Shown here one piece after another: positions 11,477 to 21,136 of a DNA stretch of 42,325 bases (positions within the stretch are counted from its first letter, which is position 1; each line of letters begins with the position of its first letter). The notes under the pieces were generated by a model. It did not search any database, had not been told where the DNA came from, and worked only from the letters and a program-made list of their open reading frames with translations. The stretch is from Davidsoniella eucalypti (taxonomy: Eukaryota; Ascomycota; Sordariomycetes; Microascales; Ceratocystidaceae). The DNA is taken from the NCBI GenBank assembly GCA_004009845.1, contig RMBW01000169.1:1-42325 (forward strand), read 5' to 3'. Both the position numbers and the translations under genes were made by a program.

Positions 11477-11610
11477 GAAGGGAGACCAGGTGGAAGAGGC
11501 ATAAGTAGGTCAGTTGGGGGAGCACGCAATTCCTTACTACATGTAGCAGACTCCTCACTGGGGTTCATCGGTACACTCCTGAGAGAGCTCGGGGTTGTTC
11601 TCTTGGGGGT
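11477..11610. other. Spacer between the LINE relic and the next LINE 3' end
   Basis: I cannot assign these 134 bp. They could be unrecognised LINE sequence upstream of the readable RT segment or old flanking DNA. They contain GAGAGAGCTC and a G-rich edge (TTGGGGG) just before the next tail. Confidence 0.3.
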
Positions 11611-11670
11611 TTGATTTGATTTGATTATATTTAACGTCTACCTAAATCACTAAGATCATGCGACGCCGGA
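11611..11670 (-). repeat. LINE 3'-end fragment (copy C), 5'-truncated
   Basis: On the minus strand this ends ...GACGTTAAATATAATCAAATCAAATCAA, a LINE 3' end with a short (CAAAT)-type tail. Positions 11611-11671 match 11684-11744 at 60 of 61 bases, the only difference being G at 11660 versus A at 11733. The copy is cut off immediately where the 14-bp direct repeat begins. Its own target duplication is not recognisable. Confidence 0.8.
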
Positions 11671-11684
11671 TCACCCTAAGATCT
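11671..11684. repeat. Target-site duplication, left copy
   Basis: TCACCCTAAGATCT, identical to 11811-11824. It borders the tail end of the 126-bp LINE fragment, as expected after target-primed reverse transcription. Confidence 0.85.
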
Positions 11685-11810
11685 TGATTTGATTTGATTA
11701 TATTTAACGTCTACCTAAATCACTAAGATCATACGACGCCGGATTGGTTACCGGACAGATATTTAACGTCTTCCGCTTGACAAACTCGATAGCTTTGTAT
11801 GTGCGGGACG
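11685..11810 (-). mobile_element. 126-bp 5'-truncated LINE insertion (copy D)
   Basis: The insertion lies between two perfect copies of a 14-bp repeat. Its left end is the tail (AATCAAATCAAATCA on the minus strand). Its body carries the 3'UTR words shared with the LINE relic at 10348-10430 (TTACCGG..AGA, CGTCTTCCG, TTGACA/TCGACA). Only the 3' end was inserted, the usual result of incomplete reverse transcription. The intact duplication makes it the youngest of the four copies. The source element is not in the window. Confidence 0.85.
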
Positions 11811-11824
11811 TCACCCTAAGATCT
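11811..11824. repeat. Target-site duplication, right copy
   Basis: TCACCCTAAGATCT, identical to 11671-11684. It lies 67 bp upstream of the tRNA-Glu gene. Confidence 0.85.
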
Positions 11825-11891
11825 CCCACGACCGATGATAGATTTTATAACCCCCACTACTATCAGATTTTCCAGAAATCACTTAAAGTAA

Positions 11892-11963
11892 TCCGATATG
11901 GTCTAGGGGCTAGGATATCTCGCTCTCACCGAGAAGGCCGGGGTTCGATTCCCCGTATCGGAG
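11892..11963 (+). tRNA. tRNA-Glu (anticodon CTC)
   Basis: The 72-nt cloverleaf folds fully. The acceptor stem is TCCGATA/TATCGGA with discriminator G. The D stem is GTCT/GGAT with wobble pairs, the anticodon stem TCTCG/CGAGA encloses CTCTCAC (anticodon CTC), the variable loop is AGGC, and the T stem CGGGG/CCCCG holds the loop TTCGATT. No intron and no encoded CCA. Internal A and B boxes are intact (GGTTCGATTCC), so pol III transcription should be possible. LINE 3' ends lie directly upstream. Confidence 0.97.
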
Positions 11964-12009
11964 GCTTCAAACTTGTTCATTGAGTTCAGATCAATAATTA
12001 CGCGCTCAC

Positions 12010-12015
12010 TTTTTT
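12010..12015 (+). terminator. Likely pol III terminator of tRNA-Glu
   Basis: The first run of four or more T residues after the tRNA is TTTTTT, 47 nt past its 3' end. Fungal pol III stops at such T runs; the distance is rather long, so the primary transcript would carry an extended trailer. Confidence 0.5.
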
Positions 12016-12332
12016 GTCTAATGTATAAGCTTTAGGCGGTGCAATCGATATTCATTGCGTCTGATGGTTGTTTCAAGTCACAGGAACGGATTACTAGCAT
12101 TTTGTGGCGCTTATAATTTTTGCATTATAGCCCCGCATTAGCGTCATCATGAAGTCTATAATTCAAAAGAGACTACGAAGATAACGTGAAGACTCAGCAT
12201 CATTACATCTCACTCTTCTTTCATTTTTTTCGTCCATTCACATATATATTCGTCTATATAGCTTTGTCTTATTCTCAAGATATAAATATTCAAACAAAAT
12301 CATCTATCTTACTATCTGACAACATATCAACC

Positions 12333-13041
12333 ATGGCTTCCACAGTCACACGCATTGCCCGGTCACTTTCCTCGTCTGGGCCTTCTATCCCCGATGGAGC
12401 CGAGAAGGCTACTGTCGCAGCTGGCTGCTTTTGGGGCGTCGAACACATCTACCATCGCCACTTTGGTGAAGGAAAAGGATTGATAGATTGTGCTGTTGGT
12501 TACACCGGCGGCGATGTTTCTCATCCTGGCTACAAGCAAGTTTGCAGTGGCTCAACTAACCGTGAGTGTTTGGCCCTCTTTACGCCCATACTACAATGAA
12601 ATTGAAATTTAGATTCATGTTTGATGCCATTTAGCTGGTTCTTGTATTTACACATCGGTTTGTCATTAGCTAACCACCGCCAAATCTACAGATGCCGAAG
12701 CTCTACAGATTGTTTTTGATCCTGCTATTGTCTCCTACCGGACTCTGATTGAGTTCTTCTATAAGATGCATGATCCCACCACTATCGACAGTCAAGGACC
12801 TGATGTCGGTACCCAATACCGCAGTGCCATCTTCTTTCACTCGCCCGAGCAAGAAAAGACTGCCATCGAGGTAACCAAGGCCGTTGAGGCTCAGTGGTGG
12901 AAAAAGCCCTTGGCAACCAAAATTGAGCCTGCTGGAGTGTGGTGGAATGCAGAGGATTACCACCAGCGTTACCTGCATATAAACCCGAAGGGATATGAGT
13001 GCCCCAGTCATTTCGTGCGCAAGTTTGCCGACCTATCGTAG
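12333..13041 (+). CDS. msrA: Peptide methionine sulfoxide reductase A
   Basis: Joining 12333-12561 and 12692-13041 gives 192 aa. The 130-nt intron has a GTGAGT donor and TACAG acceptor, and restores NHAEAL across the join. The enzyme reduces methionine-S-sulfoxide in proteins using thioredoxin. The catalytic motif GCFWG is at 31-35 (Cys32), followed by VGYTGG, YKQVCSGSTNHAEA, FYKMHDPT and GPDVGTQYRS, all diagnostic. A further Cys lies in the C-terminal GYECPSH, a candidate recycling residue. The start is the ATG in CAACCATGG; an upstream in-frame extension has no ATG. Length is close to yeast Mxr1 (184 aa). No obvious targeting peptide beyond the Ser/Arg-rich first 20 residues, so cytosol is most likely. 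Confidence 0.96.
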
Positions 13042-13377
13042 ATTGATGGCTCAAGAACATAAATATGGTACTCAATTTTTTTTGGTTAATCGACTCGCTA
13101 AAATTAGAAACAAAAATAATTATTGGTGGTTATTCCCTTATGATAGTACAGATTAAAGCTAATTTACAAAAAAAAGAATGAGAGGCAACAGAAAGTGAGA
13201 CGAAAAAGGTTATGAGCGGAGTGAGCCGACCTCCTCACTACTATGAACGAGGTAGACCTAAACATCGAGTGGACGGTGCGGAAAAGAAAATAATCCCCCA
13301 AAGAGATCGATACATGTATTTTTTTTCAACTTGCACGTCTTATTCACAAAATCTTGCCGCCGGGGGTACGTTTGCAT
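13042..13377. other. Convergent 3' regions of msrA and the TMBIM5-like gene
   Basis: AT-rich sequence with A runs (13168-13175) and T runs (13073-13082, 13320-13326) and no coding frame. Both flanking genes end into it, so it should hold both polyadenylation regions. Confidence 0.5.
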
Positions 13378-14460
13378 TTACTTCCGGCGCTGGTTTTGCA
13401 TCATCAGGATCTGAGCCATGCGGATGAAGATGTTGATGAAGTCGAGTTCCAGAGAAATGGACTCGTTGACTGGATCACGTGTCATAGCACCACGCTGGGC
13501 AAGACGGGCATGGTGCATGACCTTCTGAACATCATACAAAGTGAAGCCACCAAAGACAGCCAGACCGCCGTATAGCCACAAGTTTTCAGTAAGTGCGAGC
13601 GTGCGAACTGCAGTTGCAGGTATCACCAAGGGGGCCAGACCAGAAGCAGCAACAATAGCGGCACCCGCAAGGAGAGGACCTCCAATGTATAGGTATTTGT
13701 CCTCCTTAGCGGTAGCTCCAACAACAGACAGAGAACCCATCATGGCCACAGTGTAGAGTCCGGCTCTAGCGATCAAAGCTCCTGGCATGAACGCCAACAT
13801 GGGAGCGATCATGGCAGCCTGCGTAGCATTGAAGGCTGTCCACAGGGCATACTTGGGGAGATAACTAAAAGTAGACCAACTTCGTTAGCAACATACCATG
13901 TATGACAAAAACTGAAATATTGTAGACATTGATACTTACTTGTCGGGGTGGATAGACCGAGTACCTATCATGGTGCCGAAACTAAGGGCAAGGCCACCAA
14001 GACCAACAGCCCAAGGGTTGGTGACCATGATGCGATAGACAAAGCCAGAGCGGATCATTTGGTGAGCTGTCAAGCCGATGATACCGACACCCAGGCCAGT
14101 GTGCATGAAGGTATCGTTGAGATAGGCACGCTCAAAAACGGGAATGCCTCCATCCCGAGATTCGCCATTCAAGACCAAGTTGATTGCGGTCAAGGTACCA
14201 CCGAAGATAGCACCACCAACAAGAAGCTTGCGGAGGGTGTTTCCCTGGACTGGCGCCGACTGCTGGTAAGCTTGTTGATTATAGAATCTAGCGCCGAAGC
14301 GAGAGGACTGGCGAGGCACGGCGCTCAATTGAGTAGCACGGCTAGTGAAGAAAGAGGACGATGGCTTCGAGTGGAAAGCGCGAGCGGAAACATTGCGTAG
14401 AGCTGACGGGGACTTCGGCAGGCCGGCAGCAGTCTGACGAAGAAGAATGTTGAACGACAT
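13378..14460 (-). CDS. Bax inhibitor-1 family, TMBIM5/GHITM-like mitochondrial protein
   Basis: On the minus strand, 14460-13940 joined to 13864-13378 gives 335 aa. The 75-nt intron has GTAAGTATC and TTTTAG and yields IHPDNYLPKYALW across the join. The first 60 residues are Arg/Ser/Ala-rich with almost no acidic residues, as in a mitochondrial presequence. At least seven hydrophobic segments follow. The C-terminal half has YIGGPLLAGAAIV, LWLYGGLAVFGGFTLYDVQKV and LDFINIFIRMAQIL. The pattern TLYD.Q....A and the LD.INIF end are signatures of the BI-1/TMBIM superfamily. Together with the presequence they point to the inner-membrane TMBIM5 (GHITM) branch, linked in animals to cristae organisation and Ca2+/H+ exchange. 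The role in fungi is inferred only from family. Confidence 0.9.
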
Positions 14461-16718
14461 AGTGAGGATGGGTGCGACTATATGCGCGAGATTGTATACA
14501 CTCGATTTCGGTTCGATGGAAAAAGTTTAATAGTCGTGAAGTATAAAAGAAAACGAATGGAAATGGTATCCACGCTTGTTTGTGAATGATTTAATGTGCA
14601 ATTAGGCAGACAATATAGCAAGAATTTGGTGATGATTCAAGATAGTCACAAAAATATATTCAGTAGCGTCAGCATAGCCAGCCTACTTTAGTACTCTATG
14701 CTGCACTAAAATGGGCAAAATAAATCATGACGTCCCGGGCGGGGGCGGATTTAATCGCAAAAAAATAGCTTAGTCATTCAGTGGAAATAGCTAGAAACAG
14801 CCAGTTGCAGATTATTGCTTTGAAGAGCGAATTTGGCTAAAGTGGGCCTCGTTATCCGCACTTTGATCACTCTATAACAGCACGTGGTATTACAAAACCA
14901 ATTATAGGGTTATATATATATATATATCAACCCTAATGATTTATCGCGAAGTAGTTAACCTCCAAAGAGACCATGAAAAGCAAAGATCCAAGTGAGTGTG
15001 AAATCCTCTCTCTGTTAAGCCCTACTTTGTCCTTCTTTTGTTACCCGCGCCGAAAATAGATTCGATAAAGCGGCTTGAATAGATAGCAACATAACTAGTT
15101 GTACAACTAGCTACAGTCAATTGCTTGTGGTGGCCAATACTTCAAGCCCCGCGCTAGGTTAATTGCAGCTCAGGCCGCTGCAAACATCGCCAACATCGCC
15201 AACATGGGCTCCCCGTCGCTCCTTCTGATTTTGCCGCTAAAGTTGTCAAGTTGTATGGTACAGAGACGGTAAGAGGCGGTACAGAGGCCATGTTTCAGTC
15301 TGCATAAACCTTATCCTGTCTGTCTCGTCTCGCTTTATCTCCTAGTTCTGATCTTCTTCATCTCTAAATTCTTCACCTATCTCGGCCCTTGTCATAATTG
15401 AACCGCTTCTCCTTTGACATGCATGTGTGAAAGCGGAAGAAGTTTGCTTCTGCGCTGTTCATTCATTTCTTCAAATTGTTACAACCATTATATAACAACA
15501 ACATAATCACCAAGTACCGGTAACTATTGTTTATATCCTAGTTCAGAAGGTCATGCATTATAATCGTACAGTTATTGTATCTTTATAACACGAGAAACAA
15601 GCAATCTATACATTCCAAGGTCGAAGCCACTACTGCTACATAACTTTCTTTTTGGTTTTTGTTTTTTGAAGCACATTGTCACTTTATGTTATCCCTTCCG
15701 ATATATTCTGGTACAAAACTACCTTCTATCACTGATTTTTGTAAGTCAGTATCAGTCATTAATAGTGCTTGTAAGCTAACAACTATTATCCACAAGGCTT
15801 GGGTTAACGAACAAATCAATAAACTCGATATCTGAATAAACAAACAAACCTTGGCACAAACATTGGTATGAGCTGTCAACGAATGAAACTATTTAAGTAC
15901 TGGACATTCGTCAATGGTAGAACATATCAGGGTGGCAGACAAACATTCATCCAAGACCACAACAACCCCTCCAAAGCCTCTTCGCCAATTGCTCTAGTGT
16001 AATCTTTAAGTATCGACTTTGTGTAGGCAAACTACCGCCCGCCACTTTTGCGCGATCCGTGCGCACCGAATGCAACCCGAGCCCTAAACTCTTCACCTCG
16101 CGACATACCATATCTCGACGACCGATTAAGACTCTCGTACTGCTAGATATATACACATGTGCTGATTTATAGAGACGAAAACATATCACGAAAACCTTGT
16201 ACCGACCCAAAGTCACCACATACTCAACTGCTATCTTCCTATCCTAAAACTCTACAATCTCCTTGATCTCACAGACACTCGCCGATCCGTGCTGTTTGTT
16301 CTCCCGACCTTTTTCCCGGTGAGGAAGGACAACGTAACAGACACTTTTCTTTGGGAACGAATCGTGCGTCCTAAGGTCCTTGCTGAATCGCATAAAAACA
16401 TCGCGTTCTAGAAGTTTTTGACTCGAAAGAAATCTATCATCCATAATAACTCTAGCTTGTCGTCATTACAATACTCACTTAGTTGAACTATCTTCCACCC
16501 AATCTCGGGGGTTCCTCTGTGAATTTGCTGTGCCTTGACCAGTGGATAGACCATGCTGGTATAGCATCTTTTGACACCTACCGAGCTTTGTTTCTTGGTA
16601 TCTGGTCTTCTTGGGACTTTCTATCGTACCATACTCGCCTCGGTCCTACACGTCTTTCCCATCGCCGGGCCTTTATTCTTATTTTGTTTTTATTTCTCGA
16701 AAATTTGCTACTTCCACC
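14461..16718. other. 2.26-kb divergent promoter region, no gene seen
   Basis: This separates the divergently transcribed TMBIM5-like and cNMP/F-box genes. It contains a (TA)n run flanked by GGGT/ACCC at about 14907-14933 (a potential cruciform), a GC patch (CCCGGGCGGGGGCGG) at 14734-14748, and a duplicated ATCGCCAACATCGCCAACAT at about 15184-15204. The last 400-500 bp are pyrimidine-rich and probably form the long 5' leader of the downstream gene. No protein-like frame or tRNA was found. Confidence 0.5.
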
Positions 16719-19688
16719 ATGAGACGATCGAGAGGTTCCCAAAGCTCCGCGTACCGAGCGCTAGCTCACCACCAGAACCAGTCAAACCCGCAAGACCCCG
16801 CTGCCTTGATTCGATCGTTCAATGTCGAATCTAACCCGACCCGACCTGTTCGTCCTTCGCCTTTGACAGCCTCGACAATCCGTGATATGCCATTGGACCT
16901 TGTTGACCGCATACGATCGTTCCCGTTGTTCAATTCTGCTCCCGAAGAATTCCTTATAGCCATTGGCCAACACCTAAAGCCACAAATACACACACCCTCT
17001 GATCACATCATTCACGAAGGCGACGAAGCCAAGGCTATGTACTGGATTGTGAGAGGTGTAGTTGCTGTAACTTCAAGAGACGGCGAGGCCGTATACGCCG
17101 AATTACAACCCGGAGCCTTTTTTGGGGAGATCGCAATTCTCATGAACATACCGCGTACCGCGACTATCGTGGCCCGAACAAAGTGTCTCTTACTTTCTTT
17201 GAAAAAAGAAGACTTGCAGGTTGAGCTACCTAAATTCCCAGAAATGGAGACGTTGATTCGAGAAGAGGCACAGGAGCGTCTCAACATCCTGAAGAAGAAG
17301 CGCCAAGAACGTACACTTTTACAGCAACAGACAAGAAATTCCCACTCGGGAGTCGCCGCGCGTGAAGGGCATCATTCACCGTCAGTAAATCCAAAAAAGC
17401 GCAAATCGCCCAGCCCCAGCCTTATTGAAGACCCGTCCGGTGGTAGTGTACTTGGTAGTGCGGTAGTTAGCATTCGGGCTACTCTCAAGGAACTACCGCT
17501 CTTCTCATCACTTCCGACAGACACTCTACACATTTTAGGATTGAGTGCCCAGCCCAAGACATACTCTCCATTTGCAGACATCGTCGAGAAAGGCTCACCT
17601 GGTAACGAGATCTACTTCATTGTAAGAGGCGAGGCGGAAGTCATCCATGATAGCGCCTCAGAAGAAGCATATCCTCAAAATGGGCTAAACGTGAGACTAG
17701 GCTACTTTCAAAGACCGCGACTCCGGGAAGGCCAATATTTTGGGGAGGTTGCTAGTCTAGGTCTCGCGCACAAACGCACAGCGACCGTTAGAGCAATCAC
17801 AACTGTTGAGTGTCTCATGATTCCTGGACCCGCACTTGACGAGTTGTGGCGAAACTGCTCTCCAGATATACGAAATCAGGTCGAGGAGACTGCTAAGAAG
17901 CGTTTCGTTGAGTCTGTAGATGGAGATATTGTCATGACAGATGTTTCCGATACATCGAGTAACAAACAATCAGGCCCTGATTCACACCCTAATAGGGATG
18001 TTGTGGAGCAATTTGCCGGCTTCATGTTTTCTGGTACTCCGGCAAAGGAGGATCCCTGCCCCAAAGAAGGCCGCTCGACGCCTGACCCTGACCCATTCTT
18101 GAGCGTCGATATGGAAAATTTACGGAACCGCCGTAAGGTTTCCATAGCACCACCAACTCCACCTGCCGACTCTTCTTCTTCGACCATGGGACTCACCTTG
18201 ACCAAGCCAACACATCCGTTATCGAAAGACATCACGACTATGTCTCCTACTAGCCCTCAAAAAATGATGCCCATATATTCACCACCGCCTGATATTGATG
18301 AGCTACCTGCTAAGCGAATGCGGTTACTACCGGAACGACGACTATCGACAGAACAACCGGTGCCTGATCCAGTACTCGAACTGGTATCTGGGATGCTTGA
18401 TATAGCCGAGGTCATGAGGGGACGAAGAGTTTGTGCTCATTGGAAACGAATTTTGTCTACATCACCCAAAGTTTGTCTCAATCTTGATCTGGCCAAGTTT
18501 AATCGAATTGTCACCGATCAGCTTGTCAAGGATGTTTTGGCACCATTCGTTGGTCATCGACCTCACAGCATCGATATCAGCAATTGCTTCCATCTAACTG
18601 ATGATGGCTTCAACGCATTATGGAAAAGATGCGGTCGTAATGTAAGATGCTGGAAAATGCGCTCCGTCTGGGATGTATCGGCTAGTCAGATCCTGGAGAT
18701 GAGTGAATACTCAAAGGACATGGAGGAGATCGACTGGAGCAACTGCCGAAAGGTTGGCGACAATCTACTTGTTCGTGTTACAGGCTGGGTTGTGCCTGAG
18801 CAACAACAGCCCATGGAAGTTTTACCCCAGGGACGTATAGCTACTGCGAGTAGTAAAAACAAGAAGTTACCTCAGAAACACAAGCTAGACCAGCAACAGG
18901 CCCAGCAACGACCAGCAAATGTATCAGCCCCGGGGTCGGTGATAGGTTGCCCAAAGCTGAAGAAGCTTGACTTGTCGTATTGTAAGCATATTACGGACAG
19001 GTCGATGGCTCATTTAGCGCTACATGCTTCGTCTCGCCTCGAAAGTCTGACTTTGACACGGTGCACTACCATCTCAGATGCCGGTTTCCATTCTTGGGCA
19101 TCTTTCCGCTTTGTTAACTTAACGCATCTGTGCCTTGCTGACTGCACATATCTTTCGGACAATGCAGTTGCTGCACTTGTCAACGCAGCAAAAAACCTCA
19201 CACATCTTGATCTTAGCTTTTGCTGCGCTCTTTCAGACACTAGTACTGAAGTCGTTGCTTTGGGCCTTCCGCGTCTAAAAGATCTTCGGCTTGCGTTTTG
19301 CGGCAGCGCTGTCAGTGATGGCAGCCTGGGGTGTGTGGCGCTGCATCTTAGTGAGCTTGAGGGCATCAGTGTACGTGGCTGTGTGCGCGTCACTGGCGGT
19401 GGCGTCGAGAGTCTCTTGGATGGCTGTCCAAAGCTTAAATGGCTTGACGGAAGCCAGTGCCGCAATCTTGAACCATGGGTGAAATCTGGCGCTGTAGCCC
19501 GCTATGGATACGACGAATCTGGTGGCATTGGTATTCCAGAGGGTCAAGAGATCGTCACACCGCCGCCTGTACCAGAACCTAGCGGGCCTCGTCTATTTGT
19601 CAATCGGAGTCGAGAGTTGGCACCAAGGCGCAGAGAGAGGGAGAAGGTTAAATTTATTCTTCAAAAAAGTGCTACCGGGTTGAGATAG
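16719..19688 (+). CDS. Two cNMP-binding domains + F-box-like + LRR protein
   Basis: A single exon of 989 aa. I start at the ATG in CCACCATGA; the frame is open further upstream but without an ATG. Two cyclic-nucleotide-binding domains come first, at about 66-180 and 257-370. Their phosphate-binding cassettes read FGEIAILMNIPRTA (135-148) and FGEVASLGLAHKRTA (341-355), with the key Glu and Arg present in both. A basic PKKRK at 225-229 lies between them, a likely nuclear signal. After a Pro/Ser-rich linker, 548-580 (PDPVLELVSGMLDIAEVM..RRVCAHWKRIL) resembles an F-box. From about 600 to 915 there are Amn1-type leucine-rich repeats (LDLSYCKHITDRSM, LDLSFCCALSD), interrupted by a Gln/Lys-rich insert near 695-740. 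It may be an SCF substrate adaptor controlled by a cyclic nucleotide; that is inference. Confidence 0.92.
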   Translation: MRRSRGSQSSAYRALAHHQNQSNPQDPAALIRSFNVESNPTRPVRPSPLTASTIRDMPLDLVDRIRSFPLFNSAPEEFLIAIGQHLKPQIHTPSDHIIHEGDEAKAMYWIVRGVVAVTSRDGEAVYAELQPGAFFGEIAILMNIPRTATIVARTKCLLLSLKKEDLQVELPKFPEMETLIREEAQERLNILKKKRQERTLLQQQTRNSHSGVAAREGHHSPSVNPKKRKSPSPSLIEDPSGGSVLGSAVVSIRATLKELPLFSSLPTDTLHILGLSAQPKTYSPFADIVEKGSPGNEIYFIVRGEAEVIHDSASEEAYPQNGLNVRLGYFQRPRLREGQYFGEVASLGLAHKRTATVRAITTVECLMIPGPALDELWRNCSPDIRNQVEETAKKRFVESVDGDIVMTDVSDTSSNKQSGPDSHPNRDVVEQFAGFMFSGTPAKEDPCPKEGRSTPDPDPFLSVDMENLRNRRKVSIAPPTPPADSSSSTMGLTLTKPTHPLSKDITTMSPTSPQKMMPIYSPPPDIDELPAKRMRLLPERRLSTEQPVPDPVLELVSGMLDIAEVMRGRRVCAHWKRILSTSPKVCLNLDLAKFNRIVTDQLVKDVLAPFVGHRPHSIDISNCFHLTDDGFNALWKRCGRNVRCWKMRSVWDVSASQILEMSEYSKDMEEIDWSNCRKVGDNLLVRVTGWVVPEQQQPMEVLPQGRIATASSKNKKLPQKHKLDQQQAQQRPANVSAPGSVIGCPKLKKLDLSYCKHITDRSMAHLALHASSRLESLTLTRCTTISDAGFHSWASFRFVNLTHLCLADCTYLSDNAVAALVNAAKNLTHLDLSFCCALSDTSTEVVALGLPRLKDLRLAFCGSAVSDGSLGCVALHLSELEGISVRGCVRVTGGGVESLLDGCPKLKWLDGSQCRNLEPWVKSGAVARYGYDESGGIGIPEGQEIVTPPPVPEPSGPRLFVNRSRELAPRRREREKVKFILQKSATGLR

Positions 19689-20486
19689 AAGAATCAAACA
19701 GAAACATCCACTTGTACGATTAATATACATACCACGACCACATCAAAACACAACTACAGCAACAACTATTAGTACTTGGGCATAGAAGTACGTACGACAT
19801 ATACTGCATAATATCTTTCTCTACAATAAATATCAAAATTACCTACACAACATAATCATAATGTACACTTGACCTGTGATCTCTAAATATGTTCAAGTAG
19901 TCGAGGTATCAGCTCTATTCATTTTTATCTGATGTCGATGTTGGCAGGTACCACAGAGTTCATCTGGTATTTTATGGAACGTATGTATATTCAGCTTAAG
20001 TCAACGAAATGACTCGGCTCTTGCTGTTGCTGGGAGATCCCCGCTATTTGTATCACAGTGTGGGGAAATGAAATATGAACAACACGGAAATAGACACATA
20101 CTATGCGCTTATGAGTAAGACTTTTCCACTGTGCGCAATTATGATATAGCACGGTCGGCTGCAGAAGCAAATCACTTTTCTTTCCTTGTACTTGGTACAT
20201 CATCAGCCATAAGCCAAGCTTACAACACCAACAGTCATCCACTCGCCAATATCAATATATATTCTCCATTTGTTTTTGTAGTTTCATAGGTTGTCACTAG
20301 AGCTATAAACGCTGTGGGCTTTAAAAAGTCGAGTTATTTCCACCTTGTAGTGGCGAAAACCAAATTAGCCAAGCACTAACAATCGCCATCAACGGCTTTT
20401 CTTCTCCTCTCATTTTCTTGATTTCCGACCTCCTTTTTCTTGAGGAGCGGTCTTTCACCTTGCTTATACAAAAATAACACCACAGA
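19689..20486. other. Intergenic between cNMP/F-box gene and Cgi121 gene
   Basis: About 0.8 kb, AT-rich, with no supported coding frame. The first 200 bp are presumed 3'UTR (several AATAAA-like words, e.g. CAATAAATATC near 19824). The last 100 bp before 20487 are CT-rich (TTCTTCTCCTCTC), typical of fungal promoters near the transcription start. Confidence 0.5.
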
Positions 20487-21136
20487 ATGTCTACGTCCCA
20501 GCTCGAGTCGTTGAATCTGGAACACCTACCCGAGTCTCACGCTATACACGTTGTCGCGTTCAAGGACGTGAGAAATGCGGCGCATCTGCACCAGCAACTT
20601 CTTTCTCACAATGAAGAGTTCGAGTATACGTTTGTTGATGCCGGAATTCTCGTTTCAAGGTTTCAAGCCTTCGCCGCCATTCACAAGGCCATAATGTTAG
20701 ATCTTAACGGGACACTAAGGACTGCGAATGTTCACTCAGAAGTCGTGAATGCCCTTAACCCATCTAATAACGTAAGTTAACAATGATAGCGGTACTTGGT
20801 TTAACGAAGACATAGTTGTGGCTTATATGCTAACCTTTATAGATATCTGAGTCATACTCACGCTTCGGAATCAGTTCCAGGAGCAAGTCTCTTCTCGTGG
20901 TCAAAATAGCGCCTATGAACCAAGCAAAATTGATCTGGGCTCATCTATCAGAAGTCGTTGACGGCGATGCCATCTTATTTACAGACAGCAGCATACGAGA
21001 ACTTACTGACTGGCAAAAAGTCAACAAGTACTATAAGTTGAATGGACTTCAGTGGATGGCCAAGCTTCCAGCTGCTGAAAGAGCCGAGAAAGCCAAGGTT
21101 CTTGTGGTTGGAGCCATGGCTGTTAAGGGTGTTTAG
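20487..21136 (+). CDS. CGI121: EKC/KEOPS complex subunit Cgi121
   Basis: Joining 20487-20771 and 20843-21136 gives 192 aa. The 71-nt intron has a GTAAGT donor, a GCTAACC branch site and a TATAG acceptor, in phase 0. Features shared with Cgi121/TPRKB proteins are HVVAFKDVRNAAHLHQQLL near the N-terminus, FQAFAAIHKAIM in the middle, and the C-terminal block ELTDWQKVNKYYKLN. KEOPS makes the t6A37 modification on ANN-decoding tRNAs and also affects telomeres and transcription. Cgi121 binds the Bud32 kinase and helps deliver tRNA. Length is close to yeast Cgi121 (181 aa). A short C-terminal Ala/Lys-rich extension (PAAERAEKAK) is the only variation noticed. Confidence 0.93.

Noticed and set aside
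16611..16718. N-terminal extension of the cNMP/F-box protein
   Set aside because: The frame is open upstream but has no ATG; the ATG at 16719 has a strong CCACC context.
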